Shown piece after piece: positions 24,962-35,146 of a DNA stretch of 64,000 nucleotides. Made by a program: the position numbers and the translations under genes. The stretch is taken from NCBI RefSeq assembly GCF_020921035.1, contig NC_063151.1:24434934-24498933 (forward strand), given 5' to 3'. Below the pieces are notes generated by a model. That model made no database searches. It was not told where the DNA came from and worked only from the letters and a program-made list of their open reading frames with translations. Origin of the DNA: Rhodamnia argentea. Lineage: Eukaryota; Streptophyta; Magnoliopsida; Myrtales; Myrtaceae. Position 1 is the stretch's first letter; each line of letters opens with the position of its first letter.

Positions 24962-27900
24962 CTAAGCTATCTGCTTTAATTGTTCCACCTTCTTAAAATC
25001 GGGGACATGGAAATTCTTTTCTACCTCCCATGCTATTTGAGACATACAATTGAAAGATGATTTTGCACCCTTCTCATCCGTAACTTCTCTTGGGAAAGGA
25101 ATGCGGACATCGAATATACTACTTGGAGGGGAATGGATACGCACATCAAAGCCTAACCGGTCAACCCATATCATTTTCGCCTCAGACACCTGCAAACATG
25201 AATGAATCCCTTGAGACGACGCCATGAAGAAAGATGCGCATGTAGTGCAATGACACTAAGAAGTAAGATTGTCATGGGCTGAATGCATAGCATCACTGAG
25301 TCATGCAGACATTAAGGCCAAATGCATCAGGCATGCATTCAAAGTGCTTAATGCCATCTTATTCTTCTTCCTCATACAATTTTCAGAAATAACAGTTGAG
25401 ATTCATTTTCTCTAAATGACCAATCGAGCCATATAGGACTGCTATTATTCTTCGAAATAAATCAAGCAATTATCCTTTTGTAAAGGCCTCTGCACAGTAC
25501 GAGAACTTAGAGACCCATTAATCTATTCACAAGCCTTAACTCTTGAATAAGAATTGAAATACTCAATATACGCAATCCCTATTGAACAGTTCTGATGTAA
25601 AGTTCAAGATAGGAAAGTGAAAATAATGCGTACCTGGAAGTCCAAATCAACATACACATTGCAAAAGCGATAAACATCTTCCATGTTATTGGTGTTTATC
25701 TCAGTGACAATCTTTTCAGCAACGTCTCGAAGTGGATCAGGGGTTGCTCTTTTATAATCAGATGAGGTGACCCATATGCCATCCTGACATAGTAACCCAC
25801 ATCAGACAAGTGCACAATACGTTCTAATATCAGAAAGCTTGCCATTGCTCTACTGAAGATTAAAGTGACAGAGACAAAAAGGGAAACCAGGACAGAATAT
25901 GCAGAAAGACTAATTTAGCATACCTCCTTAAAGTTTTCCATCTGAAGTACCTTTTCCATATCTATGTAATAAACTTGGTCTTCCTCAGCATCCGATCCAA
26001 ATCTCTTTGTCCACGCTGAAAGAAGCCGCTGAAGGAAAGTGTTCATTTTCACCCATGTGAGAATGCATGTAGTAAACTCAGATTATTACTCATGTGCTCC
26101 CACAGAGTGGAAAGGACTTGCACTTTAACCACGATAAATGAGTCTCTGTTGCCCCTATTGTCAGGTGATATTATAGATCTTCAAATCCAAAGCACTCTCC
26201 GAAATGTTAAAACATTACAAGAGTATCCATGTCAGCTACAACAGCTACAGAAAACAATTGCAAGCACTTCGAGGCTCCTTCATACTGATAATTTTAACTC
26301 TTCCAATCAGTGGAGGATGTCTGTTTCCCAGACAACAGAAAAATTTACTAGAGATGCCAAGGGGTGCCAACCCATTTCCAGAGGAACTAAAATCCATGAG
26401 AGCAGCTATACCAGACATACCTTCTCAACGCTCATGGATAGATAATTTCAATGCTACCCAGTATCCATGAAAAATAAAAAGACTAGAAGCACTAATCATG
26501 CCTTTCTCTGTAGTCTACATGCAAGCAGATTTAATTGCCGCAATACGATCATGAGTCAGTTTGAATTCAACAAACCAGGTCACAAACATAATTAGCCTGT
26601 AAACAGGATCATTCATCTCAAATGAGAGGATGGCGGGAGAATTATCTAGATATTTGAATGGATTTGGATCCTACCCATAATCAAAGCTCTAGTGATTATG
26701 AGCATGGAATCTGTGGATAGCCAGAACATCGGCAAATTATACACCACTGGCAAAAGAGCCTCACTTCTGCTACCCTTGCTGTCATAGATCTCTTGATCGG
26801 CTCTTCTTACATCTCATACAAATAGTACTGTGATTGAGAGTTATGATGCATGGATGTTTTTAAAGGAAATTTATTGGATGGCATATGTACTCTATCATGC
26901 CAACCAAACAGAAAAGAAGAATAGAGATTCAGTCTTGCACTTCAGAACTGTTGGAAAAATATTTTGTTTTAAGGTTCTGAAAAATGAAAAAGGAAACAAG
27001 AATCTGTCAAGAGATGTGGTCTTACGAAATGAGGTTTCCTATGGAGCATGGCTCACCATGATTAAAGTTGGTTTCAAGACAATAAATTACTAAATTATTT
27101 GTGCTCTGCCCTGTATCGGCAATTATTTTCTCCCAAGCCATTGCTAATATTTATTGGAAAAATAAACAGGCATAACTTGCCCAACATTCTGATACAATAC
27201 ATCCAACACGATTCTGATCTATTTGAAAATTGCTATATCCAGTGGGTAGAAAACATATATCCATCTCTCTATTGATGTGCATAGCCGTTTCATCTCCATA
27301 TCTTTTTTTCCAAGATCAGCATAGACGAGCTTTGTGGATGTCGGAGTGGTCTTACGGGAGGAGTATAAACAGAACCATACTGGAACTGAGAGTTATACAA
27401 AGCTTGATCTGTATGTTATTCCCCCAAATGATTGCTAAGCTTCACCTTACACATGATCTTTGCTGGTTTTTGTCAGATACTTCTCTTTAAGTTGAGATTT
27501 TTCAAAATGATAAAGATTAATAGAAGATTTTTATGCTGAGTTAGGAAACAAAAACACCATCACTTGTTCTCTAGAGAGGAAGAAAGATCAAACATATGAT
27601 GAAGAGGAAGGTGCTACGCCAACTGCCATTGCATCTTTTAAGACAATTTTTAACCGAGAAATGGAACGTGTTAGCTTCATGTTTGCTAGGCAAGGGCCAA
27701 CATGAGAGGCTTCATATTTTTGAAACAGAATTTTATGGAGAAGCAAAGGATTCCCAAAGCCAATCTGGAAGGAGACTTAAAACTTCCACAACTAAGTACC
27801 AAACGACTCATTTTTCAGGAATTGAACGTGTGGCTATCTCACACTCATTGTTCGAGGAGTTCGACCGAAATGGGAAAAAGGACCAGGCAAGCCTATAGAT

Positions 27901-28759
27901 AAGCCAAAGATGAGGGATACCATTCATGTATGGCTTCCGCAAAGAACAGGGTAGCAAGAGTAGCAAATTAAATCCAAGAAAAACCATGACTACATCATCG
28001 CAGTAATGTACATCTACGTCACTCAAAAGCACAATTTATGAATTGCATGCTAAGGTCACCTGAGAGCTCTAGGCAGCTCCTGAGCTCATAACAGTGAGAC
28101 ACTCTTTCCATTTGCGAGAGCATGTAAGAAAATTAACTCTGCTGACAACAAAAGGCATTACCTTTGAAGACATTCTATCTCCAGGTTTAGCTAGACTGCC
28201 CTGAATTGTGCACTGCGGAGTCCGTAACCCACACTGCTTCAACTGATTCGATAATCCCCCCAAAAAAGCAAGTTTCTCCCAATCAGATAACGAAAAAAGC
28301 TACATTTTTTCAAGCGCACGCAAACAAGAATAAACTTGAAGTGGAAGAAAAATTTCAAAAATAAAAAGCACCTGAACATGAAGACTAGACCTCTTGTCAA
28401 CAGGGAACAGCCTGTCAGCCTCATTCAAGCACAAGATTGGAGTGCCATCAGGCGCAACCGCGAATCGAACACCAATGCCAAGAGGCCACCTGTCGTCGGT
28501 CAACGTCGAGAGCGTTCCCTCGGAGCACAACTCCATGATGGTCCTCGAAACTTCGGCCGGAAACGGCTTCGTACTGGAGGACGGATCCCAACTCAGTGGC
28601 TTCGGAAACGGTGGAAAGTGAGCATTTCAGCGTGTTGAAGCAAAATAACCTCGGTAACGAGCATGATTTTCGAGGGCAAAATTGGGTCTTCAGTTTGGGT
28701 CTGAAAAGGGTCGGTGAAGGAGAGAAATGGGTCCTCAGGGATTGAGCTTGAAGCAGCAT
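24962..28759 (-). CDS. GLUTRBP: Glutamyl-tRNA reductase-binding protein, plastid (FMN-binding split-barrel family), N-terminal frame break
   Basis: In plants this protein binds glutamyl-tRNA reductase in the plastid and supports early tetrapyrrole synthesis. Minus-strand exons are 28759-28372, 28242-28162, 26028-25924, 25783-25634 and 25189-24962. From within the first exon onward they join in frame: FPAEVSRTIMELC, GTLSTL, GIGVRFAVAPDGTPILCLN, QCGLRTPQCTIQGSLAKPGD, ENFKE, WVTSSDYKRATPDPL, then the C-terminal MIWVDRLGFDVRIHSPPSSI block ending in FHVPDFKKVEQL. The plausible transit-peptide start (MLLQAQSLRTHF at 28759) reads in a different frame from the FPAEVSRTIM part. The summed exon length is 952, one base off a multiple of three. 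Either a small indel lies near 28620-28640 or there is a tiny first intron (for example a 58-bp GT-AG candidate). The second intron is 2.1 kb. The family call is firm; the 5' structure is not. Confidence 0.85.
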
Positions 28760-28762
<3 letters not shown>

Positions 28763-28798
<36 letters not shown>

Positions 28799-28932
28799 TA
28801 GCTAGAACTGAAAGATTCAGGAGAAACAATCCAGGGAGCGAGTCGATTGATGATTATGCAAGACAAGAGGAACCATCACAAAGATCGGATAGAGAGAGGA
28901 GGGGGAGGAGGAGGAGGAGGAGGAGGAGGATG
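28763..28932. repeat. GA and GGA simple repeats upstream of the GluTR-binding-protein gene
   Basis: A GA run at 28763-28794 abuts the putative start codon, appearing as CT in the leader on the gene strand. A GGA run lies at about 28895-28930. They resemble the CT leaders of two other genes in this window. Confidence 0.85.
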
Positions 28933-29784
28933 GGGATGAATTGTTCAGACTCCCCGTCTTCAGTTTTGATTATGTGGTCAGCGCCAAGTCCCGGAGGAAC
29001 TGTAAAACGACGCCGCTCAAAGAGTTTGGTATGGAGCTATGAATTTTTGGACCGTTCTTTTTGGTGATCATCCATCCCTTCAACCCCTTCATATTCGACC
29101 GAAAAAAAAACCCCCTTCATATAACAAACAAGACCATTCGTTTAAATCGTTGGATGGCACCATGTCATAATCGTTAAGCGACAAACTTGCATGACACTGT
29201 TTCTTAAAGTCCTCAACAATGTGTCCCAAAGTTGGTGTTCATAATATATTTGTTTGTGATTTAATATATTGTTTGCTCTTCGAGATGCAAATTTACCAAC
29301 AAAAGTTAGCTTACTGATTGTCGATGCGAGTTATCGATATCATGTGAACTCAGACTATAGCTGCTTCTTTTAAAAAATTGACCAACTAGACATAGTATAG
29401 TGAATCAGTGAGAGGACTCACAGCTGAGGAAGGTGAAAATGTATTTAGAGAACAGAGCACAATACGACTGCAACTCCATATCTCCAGAAGGTTTGTTGAT
29501 GCTATTTAAATCTGAACTCAATCCATGCTAGATTCTCTCAACAACAAGTGGGCTCGCCACGTTTTCTATATGTTGTGCACAGGCGCCTACATGGCTTCAA
29601 GCCACAATGATTACGGTCAAATCAAGCTCCTCTTAGTTTGCTACTTCACACAGTACCGTCGCATGATCAGATTCCTGAGGGCAGAGCATAATTTGGTTGG
29701 ACCGAACTAGAAGCATTGATCAAGAACGGCTTCAGAAGAGCAACGCAGAGAGAGGGCAGAAATTCAATGCCAAGAGGTCCGTCC
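28933..29784. other. Spacer, no gene seen
   Basis: The promoter side of the GluTR-binding-protein gene on the left and the 3' flank of the next minus-strand gene on the right. The short open frames are not supported. Confidence 0.6.
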
Positions 29785-32103
29785 TCAGCATGCTGCATAA
29801 TCCTTCACCATCAGAATTTCGCTGCACAACTTTTGAGGCACTTGCTGCAAATTCTTTCCTTCTTGCCATGCTTGTCCGACCAAGACTCCGGGCCCAATGT
29901 GACGAAGGTACATGACAACTTCATCATCGAAAGGATAGGGGTGCTTCCCTGAAAAGAAGAGAATGGCAAAAGTGAATTGAGTTCTGGACTGAACTATAGC
30001 GGAAACTAAGAGTCTTTTAAGTTAGTTTCAGAATCTTTATCATGACAAGTGCAGCAACATGACTGAAAATTTTGGTCATTAGTCAATTGAGGATTTAAGG
30101 TTTTACTTCGGTCGATCGAGAATTTACGATTTTAAAAGAACCCCAATCAGACCTCAAGCTTGCTGTCGATGGAATTCAGGCATCGAAAATGACACACAAC
30201 AAATGATTAAATATTCCACATGGCACGTCGGATGTCCAATGCCTAAATCCCAGCCACGCGAGCTCGAGACCTAATTGGGGCTTTTTAAAAGCTTAAATCT
30301 CCAATTGATCACAATAAAACCTTAAGTCTTATATTGACCAATAAGCAAAACTTGAAATCCTGTTTTGCACTTAACCTAGAATTAAAAGAACTCACATAGG
30401 CCTCTTTGCAACTAGTGGAATGGCTGAACCTACCTGGTTTAGGGAAGCTCTCGGGGTAGTCACAGAGATCCAGCAATCCATCGCCGAATTCGTATGCTAG
30501 ATCACAAGGTTGTTCTGTGGACATTACTTCCTTGACTGGTGTCACCACAAAGTACAGTGGATAAAAGGAACTTCCTAATTGACCTAGCAACGATTCACCT
30601 GAGAAAGAGGAAGTTCTTAGACCACAGTATCCAGCAATTTACCAACCAAATGATGTCTGGATGTTAACAACTCGCCAGCAGCAAGCAGAAAGAAACAAGA
30701 TAAAAGGACAAAATTCATGGCTTTGGCATAAAGGATGACTAGTTCACCAAAATTGTGCTAGTCTATATGAAGCAACCTCAATAATATATGAATGCTTCAA
30801 ATTCATGAAACTGTCACTGCATCTGCTATCATGAAAAGTCCAGAACTTTTTTGAGAGAAAAAAGGGTTTACCAATAAGACGGCCGTACTTCTTCTCATCC
30901 TTGGAACGGAATATAGCCTGTGTAAGGAACAGGGTTAGTTACATGCACACCTTATAACTATCACAAGAAGAAATTCAAAAAATGGAAGCATGATAAACTA
31001 CAATTGTCAACGAGTCAAGGTTTCACCTTTTTGAAGAAATTTATCCAAGCAACAGGAGGAGGACCTGTCTTACAAGGGTTTTAAAAAGAAAATCAACCTC
31101 AAGATGGTCTGAAACTACATAATCTCATTCTCGATATTTTTTATACTGCCAAAGGAACCATGGTCGGTGTTACAAGCAAAAATCTCAGTGTGTTACCTCC
31201 ATTGGTTCGACAATAGTAATACTCAAGTGATGTCTCTTTAGCTTCACCAGAAAGCAAACTAGACGCTTTTTTCTTCATTAACATAGGATCCTCATAGCGT
31301 GAGCCAGCTATCTCCCAGGCTCTTGATATAAGTCTGCACCATATTTCCAGGCCTTTCATAACCGAAAATTTAACCAGAAAACCACCAGTTCATGTACCAA
31401 TACGTATGCCACATATCACTAATCAACATTGAAATCATCACAGGCACACTCAAAGGACAAAACATCAACCCTCTCAGCAGCACCAAAACAAACATACTAA
31501 CATGCTCAAAGGAGAGAAAACCTTGGGTTTAGCAAGCGTAGTAATCGATGGCGCCTTTCCTCCGGAATGTCTTCAATTTTCTTCCTGAAAATTTACAAGA
31601 CCCAGAACTATAGATGACTCCTTTACCCAGTCTGACTTCAACAGAATCCAAAAGTAAAAGAGGTACCCAAATCATGGGTAAATAATCTCGAATCAAAGAA
31701 GCCATGAAACAAAAAGTTACATATTGATCATACATTCATGATGCTTATGAATTTGTCTTTACCATAAATAAGCAGCAGGGTTGTAAGAACTGGGTTCAAG
31801 AGGAATCAACTCCTTAGGAGGGTCAAGAAATGTGACCACATCTTGCTCATCCAAGTAAGCTATTTTACCATTTGGCAATGTTTCATAAGGTTTATCGTCC
31901 CACGGCAACAGATATTCCGCCTCGCTTCCATTTACAGCCTTTTTTGTGCCTTCGGAGGATGACACCAATCCATATCTCCACCAATTCAAACCTAAGAAAC
32001 AAGGTCGAACCATTAAGTCAAACGCCCAAATATGAAAAATGCACAAAAAAGACGCTTTATTGAGCTGAATTCAGGTTTTTCCATAGTCGAGAGAGAGCGA
32101 GAG

Positions 32104-32147
<44 letters not shown>

Positions 32148-32457
32148 TACAGATGAAAGACCCACCTTAATTTTGCAGAAAACATGACAAAACAAGCGAT
32201 TCAAAAGCGAGTATGAGCAGACAGAATCAAGAGTGCGGGAAAGTTGCAGTCTTTGAATGAGAGAGAGAGAGAGAGAGAGAGAGGGGGAGAGAGAGAGAGG
32301 GTCATAAGCTCTCACCTGACACGAGACGTGGCCACCGTCGGATGGGATGGTGAATTTGGAGGGAAGAAGGAAAGAAGAGAGATGGCGATGGACGGTGGTG
32401 ACGGAAGGTTCGGCGTGTGCACCGGGAGTTGCTGCAGCTGCAGGCGAGCGCCTCCAT
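29785..32457 (-). CDS. Uncharacterised plant protein with a plastid-type N-terminus, 327 residues
   Basis: Eight minus-strand exons, 32457-32316, 31991-31763, 31584-31522, 31333-31197, 31064-31027, 30917-30872, 30598-30434 and 29948-29785, all have GT-AG borders. They join in frame to 328 codons including stop. The N-terminus is rich in Ser, Arg, Cys and His, lacks acidic residues after Glu2, and has a transit-peptide look. Distinctive conserved-looking stretches are LNWWRYGLVSS, YEDPMLMKKKASSLLSG, GPPPVAWINFFKKAIF, DEKKYGRLIG, FYPLYFVVTPVKEVM, YPFDDEVVMYLRHIGPG and VGQAWQEG. I do not recognise a named domain or catalytic motif. The intact eight-exon frame and the matching splice phases argue strongly for a functional gene. 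Plastid location is inferred from the N-terminus only. A GA/CT tract (about 32255-32300) lies in the first intron next to exon 1. Confidence 0.88.
32090..32300. repeat. Two GA simple-repeat tracts
   Basis: GA runs at about 32090-32143 and 32258-32300, inside the first intron of the minus-strand 327-residue protein gene. Confidence 0.9.
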
Positions 32458-32559
32458 TGTTACTCAGCTTTGAGGTGTTCTTTTTGTTTGGGAGGGCCTT
32501 CCTTTGAATTGAGGGTGTTATTTAATGTCCTTTAGCTCAACAAAAGCTAAAGGAAAATA

Positions 32560-32820
32560 TTATAAGGATTAATATTACAAAAAATTTTAAATTGATATAT
32601 TTATAATTAATTTATTATAAATTGTTTTTTTTTACCATCCAAAATTCTAACTGATATATTCGTGATAAATTTATACTCCATTAAACTTAATTGTGAAATT
32701 GCTAAGCTAGTGACAAGTGGTAGTTGACATGAATATCGACTTACAATTTTTACCCTCCGTTTTATTATAAGTATATTTGTTTGAAATTTTTTATATTATT
32801 AACTCGATTTAACAAAAACT
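32560..32820. mobile_element. AT-rich inverted-repeat element fragment (family 'ACCACAAAAAA..TTTACC')
   Basis: The left half carries repeated modules of the type AAATTGATATATTTATAATAAATTT. The right half carries the inverted form (TTACCCTCCGTTTTATTATAAGT). The same modules occur in the longer copy at 38885-39295 and in a fragment at about 34325-34415. No coding capacity. Confidence 0.5.
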
Positions 32821-33098
32821 AACCGTGGGGGGTAAAGAGACAACATTTGAAAACAAAGTTGAAAAAAGTATGCTATCCCTAATTATAAGGCATACTTGCC
32901 ATCTTTCTAGGGGACTGTCTCTTTGTTTCTCTATTTTGCTCTCGAAATTGGGCTTTTAATTTTCAGATTTTCCAATCCACAGGTTCCACTTTGTGGCAAG
33001 TGGAGAGCATACTTGAACCATATCACTCTAATCAAACCACCAACAAAATCCTAATAAGAAGAGATCATTTTAGGGGAAGAAAGGAGAGAAATTAGAGG

Positions 33099-34074
33099 GA
33101 AAGTACACTTTTAGTGCCAAAAGTTATTTACGGAGATCACTTAGGTGCCAAAAGTTTTAATCGGTCCTTTTTTTTTTTTTGGTTTTGCTCAACGCGGTGG
33201 TGGGCCCTTCGGGAGGGGCTTGTGAAGTAAACACCTCTGGTTAATCGGATCACTTTATTACCAAATTTTTTGAAAAATGATCACTTTGGTGCTAAATCAG
33301 ATTTACTCCACCGAAATTCTGACGTGGCACTTTTTTGTTAATAATTGCAGCTTACGTGGCTTGCGCGACGGTCCACCCTAGAATTTTTTTTAACATAATT
33401 TGAGAAATAAGCTGAAATTTTTTAAAAAAGCTAGAAATTCAAAACAAATAAAGAAAAGATTGCATGCTACAAGGGTTGTCGTAACCCTCGCCCCACCATC
33501 CCCGGCAATGGCCGGCGAGGGTGAGGCGTGGCCAACGGGGGTCATCGACCCTCACCGGCCTCGGGTGTGGGCCCGCAAACCCTCGTTCACATCCGGGTGA
33601 GGGTCGCCGACCCTCACCTAGGTCTGGCCGAGGGCCACCACTAGCGGGCCCTCGTCGACCATTGCCGGTGATGGTGGGGCTATCGTGGCAAGGGTTATAG
33701 CAACCCTTCCCGCCCGACATTTTTTTTTAGTTTTTTTCTAAATTTTTAAACTTATTTTAATTTATTTTAAATAAAGTTTTTATTTTAAAAGTTTTCTGTT
33801 ATTTTTCTTTTTTAAAAATTTTATTTTTTTTCATTTTTTTCTGAATTTTGAAGTCCACGTGGAACCAATGTGGACTTCATTTTTTTTAAATGCCAATTAA
33901 AATTCAAAAATTAATAAAAAATGACACGTGGTAATTTTGACCGGAATTTTTGATCGGAGGCATCAAAGTAATCATTTTTTTCCGACTTGGTACTAAAGCG
34001 ATCCGATTGAAACTTGTGGCACTAAAGTGATTTCCGTACACATAACTTTGGACACTAAAAATATACTTTTACCA
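33099..34074. mobile_element. Foldback DNA element with long inverted repeats and 10-bp target duplication
   Basis: The left arm begins GAAAGTACACTTTTAGTG and repeats the module GTGCCAAAAGTT. The right arm is its inverse (CACTAAAAATATACTTTTACC). The arms stay similar for about 100 bp. Flanks AAATTAGAGG (33089-33098) and AAATTAGAAG (34075-34084) match at 9 of 10 bases and look like a target duplication. The centre (about 33470-33720) is a GC-rich island, itself partly inverted. No transposase gene is present. The length of the duplication suggests Mutator-type mobilisation, which is inference. Confidence 0.75.
33165..33240 (-). mobile_element. Short SINE-like retroposon nested in the foldback element
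   Basis: A 76-bp insert read on the minus strand ends GAGCAAAACC followed by an A-tract. It is flanked by TTAATCGG at 33157-33164 and 33241-33248. Removing it restores the foldback arm, whose module reads TTAATCGGATCAC. Confidence 0.7.
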
Positions 34075-35146
34075 AAATTAGAAGGCTATAAGTTGTAGCA
34101 TAATACAGGATTTTATTTCTAGGGCTAGTTCTGCCCTTCATTGCACAATACAATGCCTTGTATAGGCATGGACGGTAGTATTACAAACTGACAAGTGACA
34201 AGCATCTTTTAAAGTAGATGCTTTAACGCTCATACATCGCCACCCACGTGATGAGCATCTTTAAAGCCCAGATACAGACACGGACATTATTGAGCAGCCA
34301 CACACACGACTCCACTGACATATCACAATTTTTAATGGTCAAAAAATTAATTTGAAGTAAATTTATCACAAATATTCTAGTTTTGGATTTTTCGTTATAT
34401 TAACCCGTGTAATAATGACAACTTACCATTGAACTATAGAGCCCCACTCTTCTTCCTTTTTCTTCCTTTAATTCTGTGGCTACTAGAAACTATCATCATC
34501 ATCTTTGAATCCGACTCTTGCTTAATGCGCTTAATCAATAATGAGACGATGTTTAGTCTGAGGGAGTAGCAGGGGTTCTCAGGGATTAATATTCAGACCC
34601 TTTTCTTGAATGTCCAGGATTAAAATGGTTTCTCTAGTATCTTACACAAACGTTTCCTGGTTCATTTTGGGTAGCTCTGCTAAAAAAGAGTCTGAAATCT
34701 TTAAGTTCTGTAGCTTCTTGATACTGCCACCACAGGAAGCAAAACATTATCCAGGGATAGGAACGCTTTCTGTTGTTTTTTGAATGGCGAACGGCTTTTG
34801 AAATCGAGAAACCGCACGGAAAAGGTCGCAGTTTCGCCCCCATAATGGCTCGAAGTAACTCTAATTTGTTGGACTGAGGGAGGTCCAAGATTTTCACAAG
34901 AGCACTTGCTGTCGAAACGGTCCTCAAAACTTCCAAGAACATGCGCCAAATCTATCTGGAAGACGGACAAAAGCGAGCTCTCAATAACACTGCGCAATGC
35001 ATGCTTAGCAATTTGCTTGTGGCTCCAAATAATAACATCAAATGAGCAATATAATGACAATTTGCCCTGGCTTCACAGAAGCTAACCATAGTTTGACACC
35101 GCCCCCTATCATTGATTGTAGATAAGTTTTGTCTACCAAGAGGAAC
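34075..35146. other. Spacer, no gene seen
   Basis: Mostly AT-rich, with one fragment (about 34325-34415) of the inverted-repeat family also present at 38885-39295. The open frames at 34634-35060 on the minus strand have no recognisable domain. Confidence 0.55.
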
